64,000 nucleotides of DNA, taken from assembly GCA_047611265.1 (NCBI GenBank), contig JBLFWM010000001.1, positions 62,001-126,000 on the forward strand. Reading direction: 5' to 3'. The stretch's first letter is position 1; the number at the start of each line of letters is the position of its first letter. This DNA is from GCA-2698665 sp047611265. GTDB taxonomy: Bacteria > Pseudomonadota > Gammaproteobacteria > GCA-002705445 > GCA-002716945. The notes under the pieces are model-generated. The model saw only the letters and a list, made by a program, of their open reading frames with translations. It was not told the origin of the DNA and did not search any database. The position numbers were made by a program, and so were the translations under genes. This document shows positions 9,139-18,173 of this stretch, one piece after another.

Positions 9139-10520
9139 AAAATAATATTTTATTTATCACTGGAAAATTAGCAGAAAAGAATATAAGAAGTATTTTAGAC
9201 TCTATAAAAGATAAAGACTTCACTTATGAGATAAGGAATCTCGATATCAATGTTGCCGCATTACTTACAACAGAAATGATATATAGACGTATTGGAGATG
9301 TGGATAATTTTAACAAAATCATCTTACCTGGAAAAGTTAGAGGTGATATAGATGAATTAGCTAAAAAACTTAAAATTGAAATTAAGCGCGGGCCAGAAGA
9401 ATTGAAAGATTTACCTGTTATGTTTGGTGGAGATTCTTTGAAACATGATCTCTCTAAATACGAGGTTCATATATTTGCTGAAATAACTGATGCTCCTAAT
9501 ATGAAAATACAAGAAATTATCAGCATGGCTGATATTTATAGAAATAATGGGGCAGATATAATTGATATTGGATGTTTACCCAATCAATCATTTCCACATT
9601 TATCTGAAACTATTCAAGAGCTAAAGCGGCAAGATTTTTATGTCAGCATAGACTCTCATTCAGATAAAGAATTGATTCTTGGGGGGAAATCTGGGGCAGA
9701 TTATCTTTTGAGTATAAAATCAGATAATTTTTATATTTTAGATGAAGTAGATTCATTCCCTATTCTTATACCCAAGGATGGAGACATGGCTAGTTTACAT
9801 GAATGCATTGACAAATGTATTTTAGATAAAAGAATTTTTATTGCGGATCCTATATTGGATCCAATAAATTATGGCTTTACTCAATCAATTATTAGATATA
9901 GTAAATTAAGAGAAAGATATCCTGATATTCATATAATGATGGGTACCGGTAATGTAACAGAGCTTACTCATGCAGATACTACTGGAATGACCATGATACT
10001 GATGGGAATAATATCCGAACTCAAAATTAATCATATTTTAACCACTGAAGTTAGCAAACATTGTAAAACAGTGATTAAAGAAAATGATTTAGCACGAAGG
10101 ATCATTCTAGCGGCAAGACTTGGAAATACAACACCAAAACATATTGATTCAGGTTTACTTACAACACATGAAGAAGATCCGATAAGATATAACTCAGAAG
10201 AAGTTAAGGAATTATTTAAACAAGTTAAAGATTCTAGTTATAGAATAATGAATACAGATGATGGTGTTCATCTGTTTAATAAAAAAGGATTACAACTTGC
10301 AGTTGATCCTTTTGACTTCTTTGAAAAGATAGAGGTTGGAGATGATACTGGTCATGCTTTTTATTTAGGAGTAGAATTAGCTAGAGCTCAAATTGCACAT
10401 CAATTAGGTAAATCTTATGAGCAAGATGAAGAATTGAAATGGGGTTGCTTAGTGGATGAAAAAATTGATGATAAGCTTGCGTTTAAAGAACAAGGTTCAA
10501 CTTTCAAAAAGAAAAAATGA
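9135..10520 (+). CDS. DUF6513 / dihydropteroate synthase-like protein of the H4MPT gene set
   Basis: About 461 residues. An N-terminal domain (1-110) is followed by a pterin-binding TIM-barrel like dihydropteroate synthase (about 115-350; IFAEITDAP, GADIIDIGCLP, SIDSH, FIADPILDP, MMGTGNVTELTHADTTGM). Homologues occur with H4MPT genes in methylotrophs and methanogens and are thought to act in methanopterin synthesis; exact reaction uncertain. The ATG at 9135 overlaps the upstream stop as ATGA and is preferred over the in-frame ATG at 9129. It overlaps the next gene by 4 bp. Confidence 0.82.
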   Translation: MKNNILFITGKLAEKNIRSILDSIKDKDFTYEIRNLDINVAALLTTEMIYRRIGDVDNFNKIILPGKVRGDIDELAKKLKIEIKRGPEELKDLPVMFGGDSLKHDLSKYEVHIFAEITDAPNMKIQEIISMADIYRNNGADIIDIGCLPNQSFPHLSETIQELKRQDFYVSIDSHSDKELILGGKSGADYLLSIKSDNFYILDEVDSFPILIPKDGDMASLHECIDKCILDKRIFIADPILDPINYGFTQSIIRYSKLRERYPDIHIMMGTGNVTELTHADTTGMTMILMGIISELKINHILTTEVSKHCKTVIKENDLARRIILAARLGNTTPKHIDSGLLTTHEEDPIRYNSEEVKELFKQVKDSSYRIMNTDDGVHLFNKKGLQLAVDPFDFFEKIEVGDDTGHAFYLGVELARAQIAHQLGKSYEQDEELKWGCLVDEKIDDKLAFKEQGSTFKKKK

Positions 10521-11080
10521 TACACGAAGTTATAGTCACAACAATCTCTGAGGAAAAAATAGTTCATATAGCACCTATGGGAATACAGATAATTGACAAT
10601 AGAGTTATTATTTCACCTTTTCGACCATCCCAAACATTAGATAATATTACTAAGAATAATCTTGCAACCATAAATTTTATTGATGATGTAAGAGTGTTTG
10701 CTGGAATTGTTACGAAATATAAGAAAGATTGGGAACTAGAGAATATTAAAGACGAGCAGGTGGTACCAAGACTAGTGCTAGCTAATACTCATTACAATAT
10801 AATAGCCAAAGAGTTTAAAGATGACGAAAAAAGACCAGACATAATATGTGATATAAGAAAAAAAGTAATTAATAAACCATTTATGGGTTTTAATAGGGCT
10901 CAGTTTTCAGTAATAGAAGCATCAGTTTTAGTTAGTAGACTTAAAATGTTGCCTATAGAAAAAATTTTACAAGAAATAGAATACCTCAAGATAGGAATTG
11001 AAAAAACCGCAGGACCAAGAGAATCTGAGGCCTGGAAATGGATAGAAGACAAGATTCAAGAATTTCAAAAGAAAGTATAA
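10517..11080 (+). CDS. DUF447 family protein of the H4MPT gene set
   Basis: A 187-residue protein with the DUF447 pattern: N-terminal EVIVTTISEEKIVHIAPMGI, SPFRPSQTLDNI, ATINFIDDVRVFAGIV, GFNRAQFSVIEASVLVSRL. The fold is expected to resemble flavin-reductase split barrels. It is one of the uncharacterised proteins that recur with bacterial H4MPT pathways and in methanogens, and a role in methanopterin or methylofuran synthesis is assumed. Start overlaps the DUF6513 stop (ATGA); the next gene follows after 6 bp. Confidence 0.78.
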   Translation: MIHEVIVTTISEEKIVHIAPMGIQIIDNRVIISPFRPSQTLDNITKNNLATINFIDDVRVFAGIVTKYKKDWELENIKDEQVVPRLVLANTHYNIIAKEFKDDEKRPDIICDIRKKVINKPFMGFNRAQFSVIEASVLVSRLKMLPIEKILQEIEYLKIGIEKTAGPRESEAWKWIEDKIQEFQKKV

Positions 11081-11086
11081 GACAAT

Positions 11087-11770
11087 ATGACAAGATTTCT
11101 TGCTAGCATAAAAGATATTGATGAGGCAACTAGTGCTTCAACAATAGATATTGATATCTTAGATTTGAAAAATATTAATGATGGTGCGCTAGGTTTTGTA
11201 GGCATAGAATTAATTTCTAAAGTTAAAATCCTATTACCTAAAAATATTCTAAGTGTGACTATGGGTAATGATATTAATCCAAATAATAGTATTAATATAA
11301 GAAATTTAAAAATGGTTATAGAGGAAGAAGTTAATTATTTGAAGATAGGATTATTTGATACAAAATATTTATCAGAACATCAGATTATACTTGAACAGAT
11401 TGATTTCAAAAAGACCCAACCTATTTGTGTAATGTTTGCTGATCAAGATTTTGATCTTAATAATGTAGAAAAACTTATAGATATAGGTTATCAAGGCATA
11501 ATGATTGATACATGTAATAAAAATAGTAAATCAATAGTAGATCTATTAAGCCGGAAAGAAATAAAATATTTTTTAAAAACAGTAAAAGCTCGTGGCATGA
11601 TTTGTGGTTTATCCGGATCTTTAAAGCTTGAACATATATCAATGCTAAGAGAGTTAAATCCTGATTTTTTAGGATTCAGAGGGCAATTATGTGATCCATC
11701 AAAAGCACGGTATAAGTTTAATGAAAATTTAGCAGAAGAAGTTTCAAAAAAAATTAAGCTGAGTTTTTAA
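11087..11770 (+). CDS. mfnB: (5-formylfuran-3-yl)methyl phosphate synthase (MfnB, DUF556)
   Basis: TIM-barrel enzyme that in methanogens condenses two glyceraldehyde-3-phosphate molecules to the furan precursor of methanofuran. Family marks are N-terminal LASIKDIDEA, DILDLKNINDGALG, YLKIGLFD, VMFADQD, IMIDTCNK, GMICGLSGSLKLEHI and LGFRGQLCD. 227 residues. Last gene of the mobA operon; its end overlaps the convergent pabB by 17 bp. It would make the furan ring of methylofuran, carried by the Fhc complex encoded at 22.2-26.8 kb. Confidence 0.88.
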   Translation: MTRFLASIKDIDEATSASTIDIDILDLKNINDGALGFVGIELISKVKILLPKNILSVTMGNDINPNNSINIRNLKMVIEEEVNYLKIGLFDTKYLSEHQIILEQIDFKKTQPICVMFADQDFDLNNVEKLIDIGYQGIMIDTCNKNSKSIVDLLSRKEIKYFLKTVKARGMICGLSGSLKLEHISMLRELNPDFLGFRGQLCDPSKARYKFNENLAEEVSKKIKLSF

Positions 11771-13115
11771 GTAAATCTAAGAGGGGTTTGATTTTATCAA
11801 ATGTCTCCTTATACTCTGATTCAATTTCAGAATCATAAACTATACCGCCTCCTCCCCAAAAATATAATTTATTTTTCGTAGCCATTACAGTTCTGATAGC
11901 AATATTTAAATCAGTTGTTCCGCTAAAACTAATATAACCTATAGAGCCGCAATAAATATTTCTATTATTAGGCTCAAGTTCACTTATTATCTGCATAGCT
12001 CTAATTTTTGGCGCACCTGTAATAGAGCCGCCTGGGAAACAATCCCTGATAAGCTTATAAATATTACTATTAGTAGCAATCTTGCCCTGAATAGTGCTAA
12101 CAAGATGGTGGACATTTGCAAATGTCTCAATACTAAATAATTCTTTAACTTTTACTGAACCAAATTCACAATTTTTCCCTAAATCATTTCTCAATAAATC
12201 AACAATCATTAAATTTTCTGCTCTTTCCTTGTATGAAGCAGATAACTCCTCTATAAGCTGTTTATTAATCTGTATATCAGCAGACACAGGACGAGTACCT
12301 TTTATTGGCTTGGTCTCTACAATATTGCCATCATATGAAAGAAATCTTTCTGGAGAAAAGCTCATTATTTTAACAAATGGCATATCAATATATGCTGAAT
12401 AAGGTGACGAATAAGAGGGTGTTATCTTATTGTAAATATCCCAAGTATCACCACTATACTGAGCAGAAAATCTTTGTGAAAAGTTAATTTGATAGCAATC
12501 TCCATTCTGAATATATGACTGTATTTTATTAAATTTATTCTCATATTCATCATGAGTAATATTTGATTCGCAAACAGAATTAATTGAGAATTTTTTTTCT
12601 TGATTCTTGTCAAATATTTTTTTTTCAAGACATGACTTTATTTTATTAATAAAAGAATCTTCGTTGCTATAAATCAAAGTAGTATTTTTTTTATGATGGT
12701 CAACGATAACTGCCCAATCATAAATACCAAATGCCATGAGTGGCATATCAATGTCATTTTTTTTAATTTTGATGCCTTCGTAATGATTGCCTAAGTCATA
12801 TGACAAATAACCAATCGCCCCACCAGTAAATGGTAAATCACTAATATCAGAAGGATATTTTTTCATAATAATACCCACTACATCGATCGGATCATCTTTG
12901 TATTCCTGAATACCACTTTTATTTTCTACTGTGGTCTTATTATCATGAGCAATTATTTTTTCTATTGGATTTGCACTAAGTATGTCATATCTCTCATCTT
13001 GAAACTTATCATGATTACTACATAAAAATACTGGCCACTCTGAGTCTTTTACTATTGAAAATATATCACGAGTATCTCCATAATAGTCATAGCTAATTTT
13101 ATGCTGTTTATTCAT
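11754..13115 (-). CDS. pabB: Aminodeoxychorismate synthase component I (PabB)
   Basis: Chorismate-utilising enzyme (453 residues) that aminates chorismate on the way to p-aminobenzoate. The diagnostic PIKGTRP carries the PabB-type lysine, where anthranilate synthase has PIAGTR. Also visible are YQINFSQRF, SFSPERFL, ENLMIVDLLRNDLG, FPGGSITGAPK and WGGGGIVYDS. p-Aminobenzoate serves folate and is also the substrate of MptG in H4MPT synthesis, which explains its place behind the mfnF-like gene (8-bp overlap). No pabA or pabC lies in the window. Confidence 0.93.
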   Translation of the reverse strand: MNKQHKISYDYYGDTRDIFSIVKDSEWPVFLCSNHDKFQDERYDILSANPIEKIIAHDNKTTVENKSGIQEYKDDPIDVVGIIMKKYPSDISDLPFTGGAIGYLSYDLGNHYEGIKIKKNDIDMPLMAFGIYDWAVIVDHHKKNTTLIYSNEDSFINKIKSCLEKKIFDKNQEKKFSINSVCESNITHDEYENKFNKIQSYIQNGDCYQINFSQRFSAQYSGDTWDIYNKITPSYSSPYSAYIDMPFVKIMSFSPERFLSYDGNIVETKPIKGTRPVSADIQINKQLIEELSASYKERAENLMIVDLLRNDLGKNCEFGSVKVKELFSIETFANVHHLVSTIQGKIATNSNIYKLIRDCFPGGSITGAPKIRAMQIISELEPNNRNIYCGSIGYISFSGTTDLNIAIRTVMATKNKLYFWGGGGIVYDSEIESEYKETFDKIKPLLDLLKNSA

Positions 13116-14157
13116 AATATTTTTTTAATAACAAAGAAAGCAGAAAAGATGGAGCCAAATCAGATGGCTCACATAAGCGCTTATTATATTTAATATTAAT
13201 ATATTGATCTAAAGACATATATTTCCAGTTATTTTTTTTACTTATCATGCTAATGAGAATTCTACCAACACCCATACCAATAATCTTTAAATCTTTCACG
13301 GTAGAGAAATTATCTTTAATATGATTTTTTATAGTATAGCTTATTTGGTCCAAATGCGCTGACATGATTTTTCTAGATAACATATTAATAGTCTTTTTTT
13401 TATCTATAGAATAATCAAACCCAAAAACTCTTGAAATTCTACGCAAGGTATCTTTTGTTGATTTTGATCTACCATCAGCTGTCTCAGTATAGTCAGATTT
13501 TTTTTTGATAATTGACAGCAATCGATAAACATCAGACATCGTAGAAAAATTTTCAGGGATTATATTATATATTTTTTTATTTAGGTTAAGGGAGTTTATT
13601 ATTGAGTACATAGGAGTTCTTAGAGCTCCAGTATAGAGCAATTCTTTTGTATTGAGACCTGAATAATCATCATGCCTTTTGTTTATACATATATGGTTTT
13701 TTATAAGAACTATATCAGTAGTGGTAGACCCAATATCAATGGCTATTATATTTTTATCCATATTTTTTAAATAATCAGGGATAGCCATCCAATTTGTTGA
13801 CGCTAATGATGAATAATTTTTAAAACTCTGAAATTTTGATATCCCACTATCTTTAGAATATATATGGTTCACGAAACCTTTATTTTCAAATAAGGAGAGT
13901 ATTGCTTTAACCCCTTTTTTTCTAGAAGAGAAGATGTCGCACATTTCAGCTGACATACTAATTATATTTATTATATGAAATTTTTTTTTATATTTAACAT
14001 TTACGTTTTTAATTATATTTTCTAATTGTGATAAAGATTTCCATAATTCACAAATCATAATTCTACACTCCACAGTGTCCTTTCTGTCCGTCGATATAGT
14101 ATACTTTGTATGAGCGCCACCTATATCCCAACCAATATATAATTTTTTTTTATTCAT
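13108..14157 (-). CDS. Hydantoinase/oxoprolinase-fold H4MPT-linked protein, MfnF-like
   Basis: A 349-residue ASKHA-fold protein with two phosphate-binding loops, GWDIGGAHTKY (about residue 9) and AIDIGSTTTDIVLI (about 140), plus the STNWMA and GALRTP segments of the 'H4MPT-linked C1 transfer pathway' family. The methanogen relative MfnF joins the aminomethylfuran unit to glutamyl-tyramine. Bacterial methylofuran uses tyrosine instead of tyramine, so the substrate may differ. It overlaps the ATP-grasp gene upstream and pabB downstream by 8 bp each, indicating one operon. Confidence 0.8.
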   Translation of the reverse strand: MNKKKLYIGWDIGGAHTKYTISTDRKDTVECRIMICELWKSLSQLENIIKNVNVKYKKKFHIINIISMSAEMCDIFSSRKKGVKAILSLFENKGFVNHIYSKDSGISKFQSFKNYSSLASTNWMAIPDYLKNMDKNIIAIDIGSTTTDIVLIKNHICINKRHDDYSGLNTKELLYTGALRTPMYSIINSLNLNKKIYNIIPENFSTMSDVYRLLSIIKKKSDYTETADGRSKSTKDTLRRISRVFGFDYSIDKKKTINMLSRKIMSAHLDQISYTIKNHIKDNFSTVKDLKIIGMGVGRILISMISKKNNWKYMSLDQYINIKYNKRLCEPSDLAPSFLLSLLLKKYYE

Positions 14158-15100
14158 GATTATTTATATAATATTTTTTTCCACTTATAATATTTTTTAA
14201 TGATTTTCTAGATATTATTAAATCAATAATATTCACACCTATTGTGTCATAAATTCCAATAAATGATGTTGTCAATCTAGGGTTAATCTCAATAATAAAC
14301 ATATCCTTACCTTTGGTCATAATGTCAACACCCACAAAGCCATATAACCCTGGAAGCGAATCTTTAATCTTTGACACAAGGCTTATTATCTTTAAATATG
14401 AAGGGGGTTTAATATTAACGATAATGCTACTCAATCTAGCTTTATTATTTTTATATTTCAATATTTGTTTATTAACAGTAAGTATATAAAAATTATTTTT
14501 AGTAAAATAAATTGAAATGCTATAATCCTCACCATTTATATAAGGCTGAATTACTTTATCCTTTTTGATTAGCTCAGGATTTTTTATATTTTTAGTGATC
14601 TCTATATATGAGCATCCTGCACCATATCTATCCTTAATTAAAAGTAATTTATTATGTAAATTACTTTTATATTTTTTATATGTCTCAATAGTAGGCAAAG
14701 AGTTCTTCTGGCAGAATTTATAAAACTTTAGTTTATCTGAACATATTTTTATCGTTTGAGAATTAGATATTACAGCATTAATTCCATTCGTTTCCAGATA
14801 TTTTACATAAAGATATAAACTCATATCTATTTCTGGTAACACAGGCAATACATAATCATATTTATTTAAAAAATTTAAGTCATAAATTTTACTATTATTT
14901 CTTAAGACTATAGCTTCTTTCTCTTTTAGAGATAAAAGACGATAATCTCTAAAATAGTTATATTTGAAATGCTTTGATTTACGGCAACTATCATAAACTG
15001 AAGAGGTTATCATATTAGCCTCATTCATGAGCTCAGAAGTTAAATCTTCATTTAAAAGCCCTCCTCCTGTAATATATTCATATATTAATATCTTTTTCAT
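14150..15100 (-). CDS. ATP-grasp ligase, probably methylofuran/H4MPT glutamylation (MfnD-like)
   Basis: ATP-grasp enzyme of about 316 residues. MKKILIYEYITGGG begins the preATP-grasp domain. The ATP-grasp domain shows LLIKDRYGAGCSYI, VIQPYINGEDYSISIYF and the metal-binding MFIIEINPRLTTSF. Relatives with the same N-terminus include tyramine-glutamate ligases of methanofuran synthesis. I place the start at the internal ATG (15098-15100), which gives the conserved N-terminus; a longer frame from 15142 would overlap the divergent HisA-like gene by 39 bp. First gene of the ligase - mfnF-like - pabB operon. Confidence 0.75.
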   Translation of the reverse strand: MKKILIYEYITGGGLLNEDLTSELMNEANMITSSVYDSCRKSKHFKYNYFRDYRLLSLKEKEAIVLRNNSKIYDLNFLNKYDYVLPVLPEIDMSLYLYVKYLETNGINAVISNSQTIKICSDKLKFYKFCQKNSLPTIETYKKYKSNLHNKLLLIKDRYGAGCSYIEITKNIKNPELIKKDKVIQPYINGEDYSISIYFTKNNFYILTVNKQILKYKNNKARLSSIIVNIKPPSYLKIISLVSKIKDSLPGLYGFVGVDIMTKGKDMFIIEINPRLTTSFIGIYDTIGVNIIDLIISRKSLKNIISGKKYYINNHE

Positions 15101-15103
15101 ACT

Positions 15104-15802
15104 ATGGACATAATCCCTGTTATAGACATTCTTAATAACCAAGTGGTTAGAGCAATTAAAGGTGATAGAGGTAACTATGAGTCTATCAGCTATAAATTAT
15201 ACAATAGTACAGATCCAAGAGATATAATCGATCAAATTGTAAAAAGGTATTCTCCCAAGATACTATACATCGCTGATTTAGATGCAATTATACATAACAA
15301 TATAAATCCCAAGCTATATGACAATATTTTATCTTCATTTCCAAAAATTAAATTCTGGGTTGACTCTGGTTTAAAAGAAATAAAACTAAAAAAGAAATAT
15401 AGGAATTATTACCCTGTTTTTTGCAGTGAAAAATCAAAGGGCTATGAATTTTCATCAAATAAATTCAATAATTGCGTCTGTTCATTTGATTTTATGGAAA
15501 AATATATGGGAGAGAAACCAATATATCGACAACAAAAAGCATCGCCATCAAAAATTATACTTATGGATTTACTTCAAGTTGGTTCAAAAAATAATATTAA
15601 TTACAAGCTTGCCAGAAGATTTATTAGGAACAATAACCAAGACTATTATATTGCTGGTGGAATAAAGTCTATATTTGATATTAAAAGAGCTAAGTATTTT
15701 GGTGCAAGTGGAGTTTTAGTGTCAACAATGATTCATCAGAATAAGATTACAAAATATATGATCCAAAAAGAAAAAACCAGCTCTAAAAATAGAGCTGGTT
15801 AA
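15104..15802 (+). CDS. HisA/HisF-family TIM-barrel protein linked to H4MPT/methylofuran genes
   Basis: A 232-residue protein starting MDIIPVIDILNNQVVRAIKGDRGNY, matching the HisA N-terminus. Also visible are ILYIADLDAI (HisA-like catalytic Asp region), FWVDSGL, IILMDLLQVGS, YYIAGGIKS and GVLVSTMIH. No histidine genes are nearby, and HisA-like paralogues recur in methylotroph and methanogen C1 cofactor clusters, so a cofactor role is more likely than histidine synthesis. Its ATG is 3 bp from that of the divergent ATP-grasp gene. Its last codons form the fae terminator hairpin. Confidence 0.75.
   Translation: MDIIPVIDILNNQVVRAIKGDRGNYESISYKLYNSTDPRDIIDQIVKRYSPKILYIADLDAIIHNNINPKLYDNILSSFPKIKFWVDSGLKEIKLKKKYRNYYPVFCSEKSKGYEFSSNKFNNCVCSFDFMEKYMGEKPIYRQQKASPSKIILMDLLQVGSKNNINYKLARRFIRNNNQDYYIAGGIKSIFDIKRAKYFGASGVLVSTMIHQNKITKYMIQKEKTSSKNRAG
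15764..15800 (-). terminator. Intrinsic terminator of fae, inside the 3' end of the HisA-like gene
   Basis: Perfect 11-bp stem AACCAGCTCTA / TAGAGCTGGTT (15775-15785 with 15790-15800) and a 4-nt loop. On the minus strand it is followed by a T-rich run (TTTTTTCTTTTT), so it ends fae transcription. The same bases encode the last residues of the HisA-like protein on the plus strand. Confidence 0.88.
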
Positions 15803-15819
15803 TCTTACTTTTCTAAGTA

Positions 15820-16338
15820 CTACTTAGGTGAGTATGGGTGAGCAGAATCTGCTGCCGCTGCAACAACATCTTCAGCTGTTGGCGTGCCAGCAACTGCAGC
15901 TTTGATAGCCATCATTGTAGCTTCATAGTTGTAGTCATAAATTCTAACATCGTCATTAGCATCCCAATGGATGAAAACACCTACACAAATGAAAATATCA
16001 TTTGCTTCAGCTGCTGGAATTGTTCCGTTTTTCACAGAATCTGTAACAGCCATTGCCACTGCTCTTTGAGCTGGTCCAAACATTTGAACTGCTTGTTTAG
16101 CACCTTTAATAGTAACTTTGTTAAACATTACTGTAGCTGGTTTAGTTGGTAAATTAGGTGCACATACAGCTAATAACGAAGTAAAACCATCTTTGTTGTT
16201 ACAAAGTGTATTACAAAATGCATCTTCTACAGCAGAACCACGTGGTCCCATAATTAAATCGATATGAGCAATTTCGTTGTCTCCGCCTTCTTTTACAACC
16301 AAACCTTCACCGACCAATACTTTATCAATTACTGCCAT
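15820..16338 (-). CDS. fae: Formaldehyde-activating enzyme Fae
   Basis: Condenses formaldehyde with H4MPT to methylene-H4MPT, the entry step of the pathway. The 172-residue sequence matches Fae throughout: VGEGLVVKEGGDNEIAHIDLIMGPRGSAVEDAF, TSLLAVCAPNLPTKP, MFGPAQRAVAMAV and FIHWDANDDVRIYDYNYEAT. It is preceded by a strong AAGGAG ribosome binding site and visibly richer in GC than its neighbours, consistent with very high expression. It lies 39 bp after the CitG-like gene and ends at a strong terminator. The order mch - RimK-like - CitG-like - fae resembles known methylotroph clusters. Confidence 0.98.
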   Translation of the reverse strand: MAVIDKVLVGEGLVVKEGGDNEIAHIDLIMGPRGSAVEDAFCNTLCNNKDGFTSLLAVCAPNLPTKPATVMFNKVTIKGAKQAVQMFGPAQRAVAMAVTDSVKNGTIPAAEANDIFICVGVFIHWDANDDVRIYDYNYEATMMAIKAAVAGTPTAEDVVAAAADSAHPYSPK

Positions 16339-16377
16339 TTTTATCTCCTTGTTTATATTAAATGGTTCATACTTGAA

Positions 16378-17256
16378 TTATGCGCTTTTGAAAATCCTAT
16401 GGATCATCAAACTTGCGACTAATAAATCTGCGGTAGTCCCCGGATTAATTCCTTTTTTCTTATATTCATAATCAAGATCATTCAGTTGTTTGACCAGATA
16501 ATCCTCACTACAATCCTTGTCTTGTATTTTTAACAAATCATTGACATGATTGCTAGTCTTTTTTGCTATTTCTTCACCTAATTTACGTGAAATATGCGAA
16601 TCAGGGATTTTACTTAATATTTCGAGAAATGTTATGGATATTGAAATGTCAGTAGATTTATACTTAATTATGTTTTTATCAAGATTTGGGAGAATAAAAT
16701 CAAGAATATCCTTAAAGTTATTATGATATTGATATGAAATACGGTCATATCCAGCTGAATAACCCATTATTTCTCTTAATTTCACATTAGGCAAAGATTT
16801 CGTATCATATTCAGGTGCATCGCCCAACCCTCCTGGGTTTGAAATATTAATAGCCTTGCATATTTTCACAGTATCATCGGAAGTTGCATCATCAATCGTC
16901 TTTATGATAGCTTCCCTCAGACCTAAGCCCTTATACTCGATCAATGCATGCGCGATAGGTGCGCATAACATGATAATTCCTAAATTAGTATTCGTTAAAG
17001 TTTCATTTCTCGTAGCAATAACAGCTTTTAAGATTCTGTCACCCAAACTATATTCTTTATGAAACAATTGAGAGCCACTATTAATTGAGCTAATAAGGTA
17101 GTCACTCGCAGTAGTATCGTGATGCGGTGAATTTACACTAACATTTCCAGGTTTAATCACTTCAATGTCTTTATGGCATGCATATAAATAAGCATCTCTA
17201 AGCACAGAACCCTTAGAGTCTTCATCTAGAATTGGATATTTTAAGTTATTAAACAT
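16378..17256 (-). CDS. CitG-like triphosphoribosyl-transferase family protein of the H4MPT gene set
   Basis: A 292-residue member of the CitG/MdcB superfamily: ACHKDIEVIKPGNVSVNSPHHDT at the N-terminus, NTNLGIIMLCAPIAHAL in the core and NPGGLGDAPEYD in the middle. It corresponds to the uncharacterised Orf7-type protein found between mch and fae in methylotrophs. A phosphoribosyl-transfer-like step in cofactor assembly is plausible but unproven. Packed between a RimK-like gene (5 bp) and fae (39 bp). Confidence 0.8.
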   Translation of the reverse strand: MFNNLKYPILDEDSKGSVLRDAYLYACHKDIEVIKPGNVSVNSPHHDTTASDYLISSINSGSQLFHKEYSLGDRILKAVIATRNETLTNTNLGIIMLCAPIAHALIEYKGLGLREAIIKTIDDATSDDTVKICKAINISNPGGLGDAPEYDTKSLPNVKLREIMGYSAGYDRISYQYHNNFKDILDFILPNLDKNIIKYKSTDISISITFLEILSKIPDSHISRKLGEEIAKKTSNHVNDLLKIQDKDCSEDYLVKQLNDLDYEYKKKGINPGTTADLLVASLMIHRIFKSA

Positions 17257-17261
17257 ATGAC

Positions 17262-18173
17262 TTATTTGAGAATAGATAAGAATGCTTTATTCATTTTATT
17301 TCCGATAAATATATTTATAATTTCATCTGATATATTATTTTCAATTGTAGTCTGCATACCTTTCCATGCAGGTATACTATTTAACTCAATCACATAATTC
17401 TTATTATTATATTTAATAATATCAACACCACAAAATGGAATACCAATGACTGATGCTGCTTCAATTGCTGTCTTAATTATATTTTTATCAGTTTTTACAG
17501 AAACACATCTCGCTCCTTTTGATATATTGTTTATATAAGAATCACTATATCTCATCATAGTATAGACCATTTCTTTGTTTTTATTTTTTGCTATTAAGAC
17601 TCTATAATCATGAGAGGGTTTTGTTTCAAGAAATTTTTGTATATAAAATATATTGCTTTCATTTATAATTTTATCAAAATCAGAAAGTTTTGTAATTTTT
17701 ACTATGTTATCACCTTGAGAACCAAATAAAGGTTTGTATATCAAGGTATGCTTAGAGAGAAGATTTTTAACAATTTTCTTACAATTACTTCTACCTCTTA
17801 CTATCCAAGTATCTGGAGTTAAAATACCAGCTTGCTTTAACTTTATAGATGTAAGTGATTTATCAACTGTTGTTTCAATATTTGTAGATGTATTCATTAC
17901 ATTAATATTATGTGACTCAAAAACCTTAAGTATATTGAGATTAATGATTACTTCTTCTAAAGTTCCCCCGGGGATGTGACGAACAAAAACGTCAGTAATA
18001 TTCGTTAGTAATTCACCATTGTTTTTTATAATTTGATTTTCTTTGCCTTGAATGGCTATCGAAAGATCATCTAAATTAGATGACTCAACAGAAATATCTC
18101 TGTTTTCAAAAGATTTTTTTAGTTGTTTATAGTGCCAACCCTTTTGATCAGTTAGAATGAGAACTTTTCTCAT
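17262..18173 (-). CDS. RimK-family ATP-grasp ligase (Orf5-type H4MPT/methylofuran gene)
   Basis: A 303-residue ATP-grasp ligase of the RimK/glutamate-ligase type: N-terminal MRKVLILTDQKGWHYKQLKKSF, DVFVRHIPGG, TPDTWIVRG, LIYKPLFGSQGDNIVKI (ATP loop), DYRVLIAKN, IPFCGVDIIKYNNKNYVIELNSIPAWKGMQ (metal-binding Glu/Asn). RimK relatives add glutamate chains, so it may attach glutamate to methanopterin or methylofuran. Overlaps mch by 4 bp and is followed by the CitG-like gene after 5 bp. Confidence 0.8.
   Translation of the reverse strand: MRKVLILTDQKGWHYKQLKKSFENRDISVESSNLDDLSIAIQGKENQIIKNNGELLTNITDVFVRHIPGGTLEEVIINLNILKVFESHNINVMNTSTNIETTVDKSLTSIKLKQAGILTPDTWIVRGRSNCKKIVKNLLSKHTLIYKPLFGSQGDNIVKITKLSDFDKIINESNIFYIQKFLETKPSHDYRVLIAKNKNKEMVYTMMRYSDSYINNISKGARCVSVKTDKNIIKTAIEAASVIGIPFCGVDIIKYNNKNYVIELNSIPAWKGMQTTIENNISDEIINIFIGNKMNKAFLSILK

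Noticed and set aside
14150..15142. Longer 330-residue version of the ATP-grasp protein
   Set aside because: The extra 14 residues would overlap the divergent HisA-like coding start and do not match the conserved N-terminus, which begins at the internal ATG at 15100.
15104..15802. Canonical HisA of histidine biosynthesis
   Set aside because: No other histidine gene is nearby and the neighbours are all C1 cofactor genes, so I call it only HisA-like; it cannot be fully excluded without the rest of the genome.
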